From Flavobacterium tibetense (GTDB lineage Bacteria > Bacteroidota > Bacteroidia > Flavobacteriales > Flavobacteriaceae), in NCBI RefSeq assembly GCF_003293845.1, contig NZ_QLST01000012.1, positions 1 to 64,000 on the forward strand: DNA of 64,000 nt, in the 5' to 3' direction. Both the position numbers and the translations under genes were made by a program. Positions 17,198-25,772 of this stretch are shown here, piece by piece; the first letter of the stretch is position 1; the number at the start of each line of letters is the position of its first letter. Under the pieces are notes generated by a model. That model was given only the letters and a program-made list of their open reading frames with translations. It made no database searches and was not told the DNA's origin.

Positions 17198-18433
17198 CTA
17201 TGCATCTAGCATCACTTTTGGAAAGCAAATAAAATATTTAGTCACTGGTTTTGACAAAGCTTTCAAATGCAATTGGTCTGATGCTTCTACAACATCTTCA
17301 ACCGTTTTGTCTTTTTTAAGTATTCGAATAGGTTCGCTCAACTTACTATAAGCTTGATTTTTTAATTTTCCTTTAAACACAAAATAATCCGCTTCCTTAT
17401 CAGAAATTTTCGCATAAGTCATGAATTTATTTTTAATTGCTAACAAATTCTCTTTGTTGGGTTTATCATCTGTCATTTGAATCTTTAGTAAATCACGATT
17501 TAAAATCATTTTGCATAAAGATTGCAACACAAAATCATCATGAAATTGCCATGATTTTATTGCTCCCATTACATCATAATCATCCAAAAAAGCAAATTTA
17601 TCCAGAACAGTTTTATCGAAATCTACTAAAGAAATTTTATTTTGCATGAAAAACTGCAAGGGTTCGCTACATGGTAAAGTTATTCCTTTTTGAGTCAACT
17701 CTTTTGCGCGTTTTAGTATTTTGGTCAAAATCAACTCAGCCACAACACTAGTTTTATGCAAATAAGCTTGCCAATACATTAATCTTCGGGCAACCAAAAA
17801 TTTTTCTACCGAATAAATTCCTTTTTCTTCAATTACCAAAACATCATCTTGCACGTGCATCATTTGAATTAAACGCTCACTATTGATGTTTCCTTCTGCT
17901 ACACCGCTATAAAAACTATCGCGTTTTAGATAATCCATTCGATCCATATCTAACTGACTTGAAATCAATTGCAACATGAATTTTCTGTGATATTCTCCTT
18001 TAAAAACTTGAATGGCTAACGCTAATTTTCCATCAAATTCTCTATTCAATTGTTCCATGAAAAATAAGGATAATTCTTCATGATGCACTTCTTCTACAAT
18101 ACTGTGTTCCATAGCGTGACTATATGGACCGTGACCAATATCGTGTAACAAAATTGCAATGTATAACGCATTTTCTTCTTCTTCCGAAATAGCAACTCCT
18201 TTAAATTGTAAAGTTTGAACCGCTTTTTGCATAATATGCATACAACCTAACGCATGATGAAAACGTGTGTGATGCGCTCCAGGATAAACCAAATACGACA
18301 TTCCCATTTGCGAAATACGACGCAAACGTTGAAAATAAGGATGCTGAATTAAATCGTAAATTAAAGAATTAGGAATGGTAATAAAACCATAAATGGGATC
18401 ATTGAATATTTTGAGTTTATTGGTTTGGCTCAC
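17198..18433 (-). CDS. HD-domain phosphohydrolase (dNTPase/SAMHD1-like)
   Basis: 411 residues. The metal-binding HD motif is complete: RFHHALGCMH, LLHDIGHGPYSHAMEH (His-Asp near 95) and a later SSQLDMDRMDYLKRDS with the fourth ligand Asp. The N-terminal NDPIYGFITIP and YPGAHHTRFHHA are typical of the YdhJ/SAMHD1-type family, which includes dGTPases, but the substrate cannot be read from sequence. The start is GTG (18433), only about 20 nt after a consensus -7 box; no closer ATG is available. Confidence 0.85.
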   Translation of the reverse strand: MSQTNKLKIFNDPIYGFITIPNSLIYDLIQHPYFQRLRRISQMGMSYLVYPGAHHTRFHHALGCMHIMQKAVQTLQFKGVAISEEEENALYIAILLHDIGHGPYSHAMEHSIVEEVHHEELSLFFMEQLNREFDGKLALAIQVFKGEYHRKFMLQLISSQLDMDRMDYLKRDSFYSGVAEGNINSERLIQMMHVQDDVLVIEEKGIYSVEKFLVARRLMYWQAYLHKTSVVAELILTKILKRAKELTQKGITLPCSEPLQFFMQNKISLVDFDKTVLDKFAFLDDYDVMGAIKSWQFHDDFVLQSLCKMILNRDLLKIQMTDDKPNKENLLAIKNKFMTYAKISDKEADYFVFKGKLKNQAYSKLSEPIRILKKDKTVEDVVEASDQLHLKALSKPVTKYFICFPKVMLDA

Positions 18434-18452
18434 AAGTATATATTTTGATTAG

Positions 18453-18460
18453 CAAATGTA
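18453..18460 (-). promoter_or_regulatory. Putative -7 box of the HD-domain gene
   Basis: Minus-strand TACATTTG fits TAnnTTTG. Its position about 20 nt before the GTG supports that start codon. Confidence 0.5.
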
Positions 18461-18478
18461 GGGATTTTTTAAACTAAT

Positions 18479-18991
18479 TTATTTGATTAAAAAATTTGAT
18501 GTCTTCAGGTTGATGTAATAAAATCTATGATTTTTTTCAAAGAATTTACCCGAACCAAATATTATTTGTTCTTTCCAAAATTTAAAATGTGGAGAGGATT
18601 CTTTTAAATCTTTAAACTTTAGCATACCTACAAAAATAATTGAATCGTTCGAATCTAAATAACCAGAATATTGTCTATTAAATATTTCAAAATGCTTTTT
18701 AATTTTTGAGGGTTTATCAGATATAACATCAAATTTACCGCTTAATTGATATTTTTCACGCATCATCTTTCTGTAATTAGGATAATTCTTAATAAAAATC
18801 TCTTCGGCTCTAATTATCTGATTTAAATTTGGCTTAAAAGTTGTCTGTTTTTCAAAAAATGATAAACTAGAATTATTCTGGTATTTTGTAAATATAACGC
18901 CTTCTCCTTTATAAAATTTTGGCAACTTAATCACTGCCGGTTTTTCTTGTACAACAAGAAGAATTAATATTAAAGAAAAAAATATTTTCAT
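18479..18991 (-). CDS. Secreted hypothetical protein
   Basis: 170 residues, not recognised. The N-terminus MKIFFSLILILLVVQEKP looks like a short signal peptide, without a lipobox Cys. The rest is basic and rich in Lys, Phe and Tyr, with no motif I can name. A consensus -7 box lies 20 nt upstream. It is transcribed divergently from porX. Confidence 0.6.
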   Translation of the reverse strand: MKIFFSLILILLVVQEKPAVIKLPKFYKGEGVIFTKYQNNSSLSFFEKQTTFKPNLNQIIRAEEIFIKNYPNYRKMMREKYQLSGKFDVISDKPSKIKKHFEIFNRQYSGYLDSNDSIIFVGMLKFKDLKESSPHFKFWKEQIIFGSGKFFEKNHRFYYINLKTSNFLIK

Positions 18992-19010
18992 TTTATATTT
19001 TTAAAGAAAA

Positions 19011-19018
19011 CAAATATA
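19011..19018 (-). promoter_or_regulatory. Putative -7 box of the hypothetical gene before porX
   Basis: Minus-strand TATATTTG, perfect fit to TAnnTTTG, 20 nt before the start at 18991. The -33 element is not in register. Confidence 0.45.
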
Positions 19019-19090
19019 CCATAAATTTTATACAATATTTAATACAAACCTCGTTTAATAAATAGTAACTTGCACACAAATTAAGAAGAA

Positions 19091-20644
19091 ATGAGCCAAA
19101 TAAAAATACTTTGGGTAGACGATGAAATTGATTTATTGAAACCACACATTCTTTTTTTAGAAAAGAAAAATTACCACGTAACTACTTGTAATAACGGGCA
19201 AGATGCCATTGAATTATTTGATGAAAACAGTTTTGATGTTGTTTTTCTTGATGAAAATATGCCCGGTTTAAGTGGATTAGAAACTTTATCCGAATTAAAA
19301 GAAAAAAAAGCTTCAGTTCCTGTAATTATGATTACTAAAAGTGAGGAAGAATATATCATGGAAGAAGCTATCGGTTCTAAAATTGCCGATTATTTGATAA
19401 AACCAGTAAATCCAAACCAAATTCTATTGAGTTTGAAGAAAAACTTGGATCATTCGCGTTTGGTTTCTGAAAAAACGACTTTGGATTATCAAAAAGAATT
19501 CCGAAAAATTGCGATGGATATGGCTATGGTGAATTCTTATGAAGATTGGGTAGAATTGTATAAGAAGTTGGTATATTGGGAAATGGAATTGGAAAATATT
19601 GAAGACCAAAGTATGGTTGAAATATTAGATAGCCAGAAAGCCGAAGCTAATGTGCAATTTGGAAAATTTATCGAGCGAAATTATGAAGATTGGTTTACTC
19701 CTAATGCAGATAAACCTATTTTGTCTCATGAAATTTTTGGTACTTATGTGGCACCTGAAATCCGAAAAAAAGACAAACCTATTTTATTTGTAGTTATTGA
19801 TAATTTGCGTTACGACCAATGGAAAGCCTTTGAAAGCATCGTAAACAATTATTATAAGTTAGAAAAAGAAGCGAGCTACTACTCTATTCTTCCAACAGCT
19901 ACACAGTATGCAAGAAATGCTATTTTCTCAGGATTATTACCATTGGATATGGAAAAAAAATATCCGCAATACTGGAAAAATGATGTAGACGATGGCGGAA
20001 AAAATTTATTCGAAGGCGAGTTTCTAACCGAACAACTAAAACGTTTGGGATTAAATATCAAACAAGAATATTACAAGATTACCAATTTTAAAGATGGTAA
20101 AAAATTAGCTGAGAATTTCAAAGGTTTAAAAAACAACGTTTTAACTACAATTGTTTACAATTTCGTAGACATGCTTTCACACGCCAAAACGGAAATGGAA
20201 GTTGTTAAAGAATTAGCTTCTGATGATAAAGCGTATCGTTCATTAACGGTGAGTTGGTTTAAAAATTCCCCTTTATTAGATATTATCCAACAAGCACAAA
20301 AGCAAGGTTTCCGTTTGATTTTAACTACTGACCACGGAACTATTAACTGTAAAAATCCGTCAAAAGTAATTGGTGATAAAAACACCAGTTTGAATCTTCG
20401 TTATAAAACCGGAAGAAGCTTAACTTATGAAGACAAAGATGTTTACGCAGTGAAAGATCCAAAGAAAATTGGTTTACCAGCATTAAATATGAGCAGCTCT
20501 TTTATTTTTGCGAAAAACGATTTATTTTTGGCTTATGTAAATAACTTCAATCATTATGTGAGTTATTACCGAAATACTTACCAACATGGTGGAATTTCGT
20601 TAGAAGAAATGATTATTCCATTTTTAGTTTTAGAGCCAAGATAA
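19091..20644 (+). CDS. porX: PorX, T9SS two-component response regulator with PglZ domain
   Basis: 517 residues. Receiver domain 1 to about 120 with the acidic pair Asp10/Asp11, phosphoacceptor Asp54 (VVFLDENMPG) and Lys104 region (DYLIKPVNP). The C-terminal half (about 205-510) is a PglZ/alkaline-phosphatase-fold domain: VVIDNLRYDQW, the nucleophile region LPTATQYARNAIFSG, and the metal site LTTDHGTINCKNP. PorX acts with PorY and SigP to control type IX secretion genes in Bacteroidetes, and the PglZ domain has phosphodiesterase activity on nucleotides (from memory). Followed at 23 bp by tsaE. Confidence 0.93.
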   Translation: MSQIKILWVDDEIDLLKPHILFLEKKNYHVTTCNNGQDAIELFDENSFDVVFLDENMPGLSGLETLSELKEKKASVPVIMITKSEEEYIMEEAIGSKIADYLIKPVNPNQILLSLKKNLDHSRLVSEKTTLDYQKEFRKIAMDMAMVNSYEDWVELYKKLVYWEMELENIEDQSMVEILDSQKAEANVQFGKFIERNYEDWFTPNADKPILSHEIFGTYVAPEIRKKDKPILFVVIDNLRYDQWKAFESIVNNYYKLEKEASYYSILPTATQYARNAIFSGLLPLDMEKKYPQYWKNDVDDGGKNLFEGEFLTEQLKRLGLNIKQEYYKITNFKDGKKLAENFKGLKNNVLTTIVYNFVDMLSHAKTEMEVVKELASDDKAYRSLTVSWFKNSPLLDIIQQAQKQGFRLILTTDHGTINCKNPSKVIGDKNTSLNLRYKTGRSLTYEDKDVYAVKDPKKIGLPALNMSSSFIFAKNDLFLAYVNNFNHYVSYYRNTYQHGGISLEEMIIPFLVLEPR

Positions 20645-20667
20645 TTAAGTAAAACTTGATTTTTTAT

Positions 20668-21081
20668 ATGACCATAATTTACAGTTTAGAAGAAATTAAT
20701 GCAATTGCAAAACAAATTCTCGCGACACATTTATTAAAGAAGATTATCATATTTCATGCACCAATGGGAGCAGGAAAAACTACATTAATTAAGGAATTGG
20801 TTAAAGAATTGGGTGTAAAAGATAATTCGAGTAGTCCAACGTTCTCTTTAGTGAATGAATACCGAACAACAGCTGGTGAACCTGTTTATCATTTTGATCT
20901 GTATCGATTAAATTCGGAAGAAGAAGCTTATGATATGGGCGTTGACGAATATTTTTACTCTGGCAATTGGTGTTTTATTGAGTGGCCTGAAAAAACTCCT
21001 AATTTAATTCCAATTGATCATGCTTCAATAACTATAAAAGTATTACCAAACGACAAAAGAGAATTAGTTTTTAAAAATTAA
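20668..21081 (+). CDS. tsaE: tRNA t6A biosynthesis ATPase TsaE
   Basis: P-loop ATPase that works with TsaB, TsaC and TsaD to make N6-threonylcarbamoyladenosine at tRNA position 37. The Walker A motif is APMGAGKTT, followed by the SPTFSLVNEY switch and YHFDLYRL, then FIEWPEK, all typical. I take the ATG at 20668 (137 residues). An in-frame TTG at 20656 would add only MIFY ahead of the conserved start. It is adjacent to porX; its partner tsaD is at 34181. Confidence 0.94.
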   Translation: MTIIYSLEEINAIAKQILATHLLKKIIIFHAPMGAGKTTLIKELVKELGVKDNSSSPTFSLVNEYRTTAGEPVYHFDLYRLNSEEEAYDMGVDEYFYSGNWCFIEWPEKTPNLIPIDHASITIKVLPNDKRELVFKN

Positions 21082-21085
21082 TACC

Positions 21086-21124
21086 AAAAGAGAATAGCGA
21101 TTTAAAGTGCTATTCTTTTTTTTT
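21086..21124 (+). terminator. Intrinsic terminator after tsaE
   Basis: Stem AGAATAGC (21091-21098) / GCTATTCT (21109-21116) with a T-run to 21124, a few bases after the tsaE stop. It closes porX-tsaE. Confidence 0.8.
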
Positions 21125-21194
21125 CTAAAACTATTTCCACATCTATAAAAATATTCTTAAATTGGCTAAATTAAACACAACTCAATAGCAACTC

Positions 21195-22385
21195 ATGTAC
21201 AGTCCGTTTTCAAAATCACAATTGCTTCCGCAAGAAGAAAAACTAGAAATTGCTCGTCATAAAAGTGATTTGTTCATTGGTATACCAAAAGAAACTTCCT
21301 ATCAAGAACGCAGAATTTGTTTGACTCCAGATGCTGTGAGTTCGCTTGTTTTTTACGGACATCGCGTGATGATTGAAGCTGGAGCTGGTTTGAGTTCGAG
21401 TTATACAGATAAAGAATACAGCGATGCGGGTGCTGAAGTGACCAATGATACTAAAAAAGTATTCAGTTGTCCCATGATTTTAAAGGTTGAACCACCTACT
21501 CTAGCTGAAATTGACCTAATGAATCCACAGACAATTTTGATTTCTGCTATTCAATTAAAAACTCAGAAAAAGAGTTATTTTGAAGCATTGGCAACTAAGA
21601 GAATTACAGCATTGGCATTCGAATTTATAAAAGACGAAGACGGTTCGTATCCTGCAGTGAAATCCTTGTCAGAAATTGCTGGTATTGCATCCATTCATAT
21701 TGCAGCGGAATTAATGATAAATCAAAACATCGGTAAAGGTTTATTGTTTGGTAATATTACTGGAGTTCCGCCTACAGAAGTTGTTATTCTTGGAGCTGGA
21801 ACTGTGGCCGAATTTGCAGCAAGAACTGCACTAGGTTTAGGGGCAAGTGTAAAAGTTTTCGATAATTCTATTACCAAATTAAGACGCTTACAAAACACTT
21901 TAAATCAAAGAATTTTTACATCAACTATACAAGAAAAATCTTTATTGAAAGCTTTACGCCGATGTGATGTTGCTATTGGAGCGATGCGAGGAAAAAACAG
22001 AACACCTATTGTCGTTACAGAAACTATGGTGGAACACATGAAAAAAGGTGCTGTCATAGTTGATGTAAGTATTGATACTGGCGGTTGTTTTGAAACTTCA
22101 GAAATCACAACACACGATAAACCTACATTCATCAAAAATAATGTGATTCATTATTGTGTACCCAATATTCCTTCAAGATATTCCAAAACTGCTTCATTAT
22201 CTATAAGTAACATCATAACTCCGTTTTTATTAAATATTGCCGAAGATGGCGGTATTGAAAGCGCAATAAGATGCAACAGAGGTTTAAAAAATGGAATTTA
22301 TTTTTATCATGGATTACTAACCAATAAATCAATAGCCGATTGGTTTCATTTAGAACACCGAGATATCAATTTAATTGTATTCTAA
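21195..22385 (+). CDS. AlaDH/PNT-family dehydrogenase, annotated type 'alanine dehydrogenase'
   Basis: 396 residues. N-terminal catalytic-type domain IGIPKETSYQERRICLTPDAV and a Rossmann domain starting VVILGAGTVAEFAA near 196, with VKVFDN binding ribose. This is the alanine dehydrogenase / transhydrogenase-alpha family. However, the segment holding the AlaDH catalytic Lys and His reads ILKVEPPTLAEIDLMNPQTI then LISAIQLK. The His position is Gln120 and the Lys position appears shifted, closer to PntA. The closing NMPGAVPRTST loop of AlaDH is replaced by VPNIPSRYSKTAS. A true L-alanine dehydrogenase is therefore uncertain; an oxidoreductase of this fold is secure. Confidence 0.8.
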   Translation: MYSPFSKSQLLPQEEKLEIARHKSDLFIGIPKETSYQERRICLTPDAVSSLVFYGHRVMIEAGAGLSSSYTDKEYSDAGAEVTNDTKKVFSCPMILKVEPPTLAEIDLMNPQTILISAIQLKTQKKSYFEALATKRITALAFEFIKDEDGSYPAVKSLSEIAGIASIHIAAELMINQNIGKGLLFGNITGVPPTEVVILGAGTVAEFAARTALGLGASVKVFDNSITKLRRLQNTLNQRIFTSTIQEKSLLKALRRCDVAIGAMRGKNRTPIVVTETMVEHMKKGAVIVDVSIDTGGCFETSEITTHDKPTFIKNNVIHYCVPNIPSRYSKTASLSISNIITPFLLNIAEDGGIESAIRCNRGLKNGIYFYHGLLTNKSIADWFHLEHRDINLIVF

Positions 22386-22422
22386 TTTTTACAAACTATT
22401 CTAAAATCAGTATTAAAAATAG

Positions 22423-22430
22423 TAACTTTG
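22423..22430 (+). promoter_or_regulatory. Putative -7 box for the DUF4258 gene
   Basis: TAACTTTG fits TAnnTTTG and lies 16 nt before the ATG at 22447. No TTG is seen at -33. Confidence 0.5.
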
Positions 22431-22446
22431 CCAAAAATTAAAAGAA

Positions 22447-22833
22447 ATGAAATTTAAATTCCGTTTGGCTTATTATATGTTTGGACTGCTCTTAGGAGCT
22501 ATTTTTGTAGTTTACTTTTTGGGAGCAAAAGCTGAATCAAGAGATGTTGAATTTTGTTATTTACCAAATTGCCGTGCATTAAAAGATTTGCGAAGCAAAC
22601 CAATCTCTTATTCTGAACAAGCTCAAGCCGTTTTAAGCGAAAATTGGATTTCTTTAGACGACATTAAATTAAGTATGAAACATGGAGATATAGATTTTTC
22701 AAAAAGTAACGAGCCATATAAAAACGGAAAAATTTATTTAATTGAAGGGAAAACCACTCAAAATGAAGAAATTATAATTACAATGATAAATTACACCGAT
22801 AGAGTTGTTCTAGAAGACATCAAAAAAAAGTAA
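22447..22833 (+). CDS. DUF4258 domain protein with N-terminal membrane anchor
   Basis: 128 residues. One hydrophobic helix (about 7-27) is followed by a short DUF4258-like domain (RDVEFCYLPNCRALKDLR; ISLDDIKLSMKHGDIDFSKS; KIYLIEGKTTQNEEIIITMINYTDRVVLEDIKK). DUF4258 proteins are small and functionally uncharacterised; some resemble the RelE/BrnT-type toxin fold. Membrane-anchored versions like this are frequent in Flavobacteria. There is no antitoxin-like partner. Confidence 0.7.
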   Translation: MKFKFRLAYYMFGLLLGAIFVVYFLGAKAESRDVEFCYLPNCRALKDLRSKPISYSEQAQAVLSENWISLDDIKLSMKHGDIDFSKSNEPYKNGKIYLIEGKTTQNEEIIITMINYTDRVVLEDIKKK

Positions 22834-22850
22834 TTTTTTCAAAAAAACTC

Positions 22851-22880
22851 TTGCAAATATAAATATTCAGTGTATATTTG
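22851..22880 (+). promoter_or_regulatory. tRNA-Val promoter, perfect Bacteroidetes consensus
   Basis: TTG at 22851-22853, a 19-nt spacer, then TATATTTG at 22873-22880. This is a textbook TTG-N19-TAnnTTTG arrangement, 36 nt before the tRNA. Confidence 0.85.
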
Positions 22881-22915
22881 CACTTGCATTACGGTAATAG
22901 TAAAGCATTTTATTG

Positions 22916-22993
22916 GGGCGATTAGCTCAGCTGGTTCAGAGCACCTCGTTTACACCGAGGGGGTCGGGGGTTCGAACCCCTCATCGCCCACCA
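22916..22993 (+). tRNA. tRNA-Val (anticodon UAC)
   Basis: The cloverleaf is complete: acceptor GGGCGAT / ATCGCCC, D arm GCTC..GAGC, anticodon stem CCTCG / CGAGG with loop TTTACAC (anticodon TAC), T arm with TTCGAAC. Discriminator A, and CCA is encoded, unlike the three tRNAs at 39753-40081. Confidence 0.97.
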
Positions 22994-22997
22994 TTTT

Positions 22998-23028
22998 AAA
23001 TCCTACATTTTTTAATGTGGGATTTTTT
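22998..23028 (+). terminator. Intrinsic terminator after tRNA-Val
   Basis: Stem AAATCCTACATT / AATGTGGGATTT (one U-G pair), TTTT loop, T-run extending to 23028. It lies 4 nt after the CCA end. Confidence 0.85.
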
Positions 23029-23051
23029 GTTTAAAAAAACTGAAAATTTTT

Positions 23052-23822
23052 ATGCCAAATTCCTCTTTCTCACTAAACAAACTTGCCACATTTAAAACTA
23101 CAGATTTTCCAGAAAGACCAACTTTAGTTTTTCTTCATGATTCTTTGGGATGTATTGCACTTTGGCGTGATTTTCCTGTTTTGTTAGGGAATTTAACGCG
23201 TTGTAATGTTTTGGTTTATGACCGACAAGGTTATGGAAAATCAAAACCTTTTGATAGTATTGAAAGAACTAACGATTACATGGAGATTGAAGCGGATGTC
23301 TTAAATGACGTTTTGGAAGAAAATAAAATTGAAAAAGCAATTTTGTTTGGTCATAGTGATGGTGGCTCCATTGCGCTCATTGCTGCAGCAAAATATCCAG
23401 AGAAAATTTTAGGCATCATTACAGAAGGGGCTCACGTTTTTGTGGAAAGTGTTACCATCAACGGAATCAAAGAAGCTATTATAGCATACGAAACTACTAA
23501 TTTGAAGCAAAAGCTAGAAAAATATCATGGAAACAACACTAATGATTTGTTTTGGGCTTGGGCAAAAACTTGGACTACTCCAACATTCGCTGATTGGAAT
23601 ATAGAACATTTTTTATCCAAAATTTCTTGTCCGGCTCTTATTATTCAAGGAGAAGAGGATGAATTTGGGACCTTATTGCAAGTAGATAAAATTGTAAATC
23701 AAGTAAACGGAAACGTAGAAAAATTAATTATTCCCAAAGTAAAACACACACCACATAAAGAAGTTCCTGAATTGATTTTGAAGCAAAGTTCAAATTTTAT
23801 AAAAAAATTAATTAAAGAATAA
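23052..23822 (+). CDS. Alpha/beta hydrolase
   Basis: 256 residues, alpha/beta-hydrolase fold. HG-type oxyanion start VFLHDSLGC, then YDRQGYGKS, the nucleophile elbow FGHSDGGS (Ser near 102), the acid region IIQGEEDEFGT and a late His in VKHTPHKEVPE. It resembles proline iminopeptidase / BioH-like hydrolases. The substrate is unknown. It is directly downstream of tRNA-Val and its terminator and is convergent with the next gene. Confidence 0.85.
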   Translation: MPNSSFSLNKLATFKTTDFPERPTLVFLHDSLGCIALWRDFPVLLGNLTRCNVLVYDRQGYGKSKPFDSIERTNDYMEIEADVLNDVLEENKIEKAILFGHSDGGSIALIAAAKYPEKILGIITEGAHVFVESVTINGIKEAIIAYETTNLKQKLEKYHGNNTNDLFWAWAKTWTTPTFADWNIEHFLSKISCPALIIQGEEDEFGTLLQVDKIVNQVNGNVEKLIIPKVKHTPHKEVPELILKQSSNFIKKLIKE

Positions 23823-23830
23823 ATCTTCTT

Positions 23831-24172
23831 TTAGCCATCCGTAACTTTTATACTACTTACTTTTTCATCAGAATCAAAATAGAGCCTTAAATTTCCTGTA
23901 TTTATTCCTCTTTTAGAATATCCTAAATAGTAATAAAATTCATTGTTTACTTTATTATCTGGGTTTCCGAGTAAATCAATAATTTCTGATTTGGTTTTTC
24001 CAACTAATTCATAATCATTCCTTAAACTATTCATCATATCCCAGCGCAATGACCAATTTTCTTCAGCATTTAGATTTGCGTTTTTCCATTGTTCACTATC
24101 GAATGGTATACCAGAAATATTTCCACAGGAAAAAGAGAACAAAATGATTAACAGAACAAAAAAATTCTTCAT
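23831..24172 (-). CDS. Small lipoprotein, SmpA/BamE-like
   Basis: 113 residues from the ATG at 24172 (MKNFFVLLIILFSFSCG). I prefer this start to the in-frame ATG 23 codons earlier, because it gives a clean lipoprotein signal peptide with Cys after FSFS. The mature part has LVGKTKSEIIDLLGNPDNKV followed by YYYLGYSKRGINTGNLRLYFDSDEKV, the GxSxxEVxxLLGxP pattern of SmpA/BamE/OmlA-like domains. It lies 31 nt after the MORN/TPR gene. Outer-membrane or periplasmic role inferred. Confidence 0.7.
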   Translation of the reverse strand: MKNFFVLLIILFSFSCGNISGIPFDSEQWKNANLNAEENWSLRWDMMNSLRNDYELVGKTKSEIIDLLGNPDNKVNNEFYYYLGYSKRGINTGNLRLYFDSDEKVSSIKVTDG

Positions 24173-24203
24173 GACAAAACTTTTAAACCACTCAACTAAA
24201 TAA

Positions 24204-25358
24204 TTATTTCTCTTTACAATATTTAGCGTGAGCTTCAACAACTAATGAATTTGTGTCACCAAGTTCAATTGCTATGTTTAAATCATTACAAATAATTTCA
24301 ATATCATTATCTGGTATAACAAAATCTTTTTTTGATACAAAAACTTTAACTTCTTTTGATGTAGATAATTCTCTACTATTTGAAAACTCATATTTTCGAA
24401 TGATTGTACAAGCTCTATTGCCATAGGCATTTATAAAGTAAGGCTCAATTTGAAGAGTTATATCAAAATCTTTTTTAGCTTCATCAAATTCGAAATTATT
24501 TAGTTTCATTGTTCCTCTTGCAAAATATCCATCAGCCCAATTTGGATTAATTTTCAGCGCGGCATCCAGCTTTTTTATTGCACCCTTTATGTCAAATTGA
24601 TTAAATAATTCTTGAGATTGGTTATACAAATCAAATATTTTTTGATTATTCCTGTCATTTTGAAAAATTCCATTTTTATAGAAATATTTTCCTTTAACCT
24701 CTCCAGTCGAGTAAAATGAAATAGATTCTCCATCCATTTTACCATTATTAAAATTTGTACGCTGTTTTAATTTACCATTAGGATGATACATTTCCCAGAT
24801 GCCAACTTCTTTACCGTTTTTAAATTCTCCTAACTGCATTAGGTTTCCATTTTTATAGAAACGTTTTTCTAAGCCATTAGGCAAGCCATTTTCGTAGAAA
24901 ACTTCATCAGTAATATATCCATCCAAAGAAAACATTAAACGTTTTCCTTTTAATTTTCCATTAAACAAATAACCTTCTCCTTCTTTTTTACCATTCAAAT
25001 AATAATCAATAAATTTTCCAGTATAAGGTTGGTTATTTTTATAATACCAAACACCATTTCTTTTTTCCATTATTTTAGTTGATGGAATTTGTCTAATTGA
25101 ATCTGGTCGTTTGCTGTATTCTTTGGTAATTATATAGATGATACCATCTATTTTTTTTAATCCAATTTTTTGAATTCTGTTGATATCTTTAGTAACCTCC
25201 ACACTCTCAATATCATTTTCAGTTAATATTCCAAAACCTTCTTTAGGATCTTCAATTACAGGAATAGAATCAACAATGTATAAAATTTTTTCATTTGAAT
25301 CTTGTGCCGATAAAAATAATGAAAATATCAAAAAAGCAAACAAAATATAATTCTTCAT
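24204..25358 (-). CDS. Secreted protein with MORN (YwqK-like) and TPR repeats
   Basis: 384 residues. Signal peptide MKNYILFAFLIFSLFLSAQ. Residues about 95-235 hold some six MORN_2-type repeats (YYLNGKKEGEGYLFNGKLKG, FYKNGNLMQLGEFKNGKEVG, YHPNGKLKQRTNFNNGKMDG). Residues about 245-320 carry TPR units (FDIKGAIKKLDAALKINPNW, FEFDEAKKDFDITLQIEP). YwqK is called an antitoxin in Bacillus, but this secreted architecture is common in Bacteroidetes and is more likely a scaffold; the partner is unknown. Confidence 0.75.
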   Translation of the reverse strand: MKNYILFAFLIFSLFLSAQDSNEKILYIVDSIPVIEDPKEGFGILTENDIESVEVTKDINRIQKIGLKKIDGIIYIITKEYSKRPDSIRQIPSTKIMEKRNGVWYYKNNQPYTGKFIDYYLNGKKEGEGYLFNGKLKGKRLMFSLDGYITDEVFYENGLPNGLEKRFYKNGNLMQLGEFKNGKEVGIWEMYHPNGKLKQRTNFNNGKMDGESISFYSTGEVKGKYFYKNGIFQNDRNNQKIFDLYNQSQELFNQFDIKGAIKKLDAALKINPNWADGYFARGTMKLNNFEFDEAKKDFDITLQIEPYFINAYGNRACTIIRKYEFSNSRELSTSKEVKVFVSKKDFVIPDNDIEIICNDLNIAIELGDTNSLVVEAHAKYCKEK

Positions 25359-25373
25359 AATTAATGTTTTTCT

Positions 25374-25772
25374 TTAAACACGATCATCCAAACCTAATAA
25401 CAACAATTGCGCAGTAGCTTCGTTGGTTGCTAAAGGCACGTTGTGTACATCACAAATTCGGATTAACATGGAAATATCGGGTTCGTGTGCGTGACTTGAT
25501 GTTGGGTCTTTAAAAAACAATACCATTTTCGTTTTTCCTTCTGCCACTCTAGCGGCAATTTGTGCATCACCACCTAATGGTCCTGAAAGCATTTTTCTAA
25601 CTTTTAATCCTGAGTTTTCAATTTTACTACCCGTAGTTCCTGTGGCAATTAATTTGATGTTTTCAGAAATTAAAAGGTGTTTGTTTCGGTTTAAAAATTC
25701 AACCATTTCTGCTTTTTTTCCATCGTGGGCAATAATTGCCATTTCAAACTTTTTTACCGTTTTAGTTTTCAT
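25374..25772 (-). CDS. mgsA: Methylglyoxal synthase MgsA
   Basis: Converts dihydroxyacetone phosphate to methylglyoxal, a glycolytic bypass releasing phosphate. 132 residues, with IAHDGKKAEM, the phosphate-binding ATGTTGSKIE, and the catalytic-Asp segment GPLGGDAQIAARVAEG, then DPTSSHAHEPDI (catalytic His). It overlaps the start of the kinase-like gene by 11 bp and sits beside gap and pfkA, which set DHAP levels. Confidence 0.95.
   Translation of the reverse strand: MKTKTVKKFEMAIIAHDGKKAEMVEFLNRNKHLLISENIKLIATGTTGSKIENSGLKVRKMLSGPLGGDAQIAARVAEGKTKMVLFFKDPTSSHAHEPDISMLIRICDVHNVPLATNEATAQLLLLGLDDRV

Noticed and set aside
22447..22833. DUF4258 gene as toxin of a TA pair
   Set aside because: No antitoxin-like neighbour, and an N-terminal membrane helix is unusual for such toxins; only the domain name is kept.
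24204..25358. YwqK-like protein as antitoxin
   Set aside because: It is secreted with TPR repeats and has no toxin partner; the label is inherited from Bacillus.
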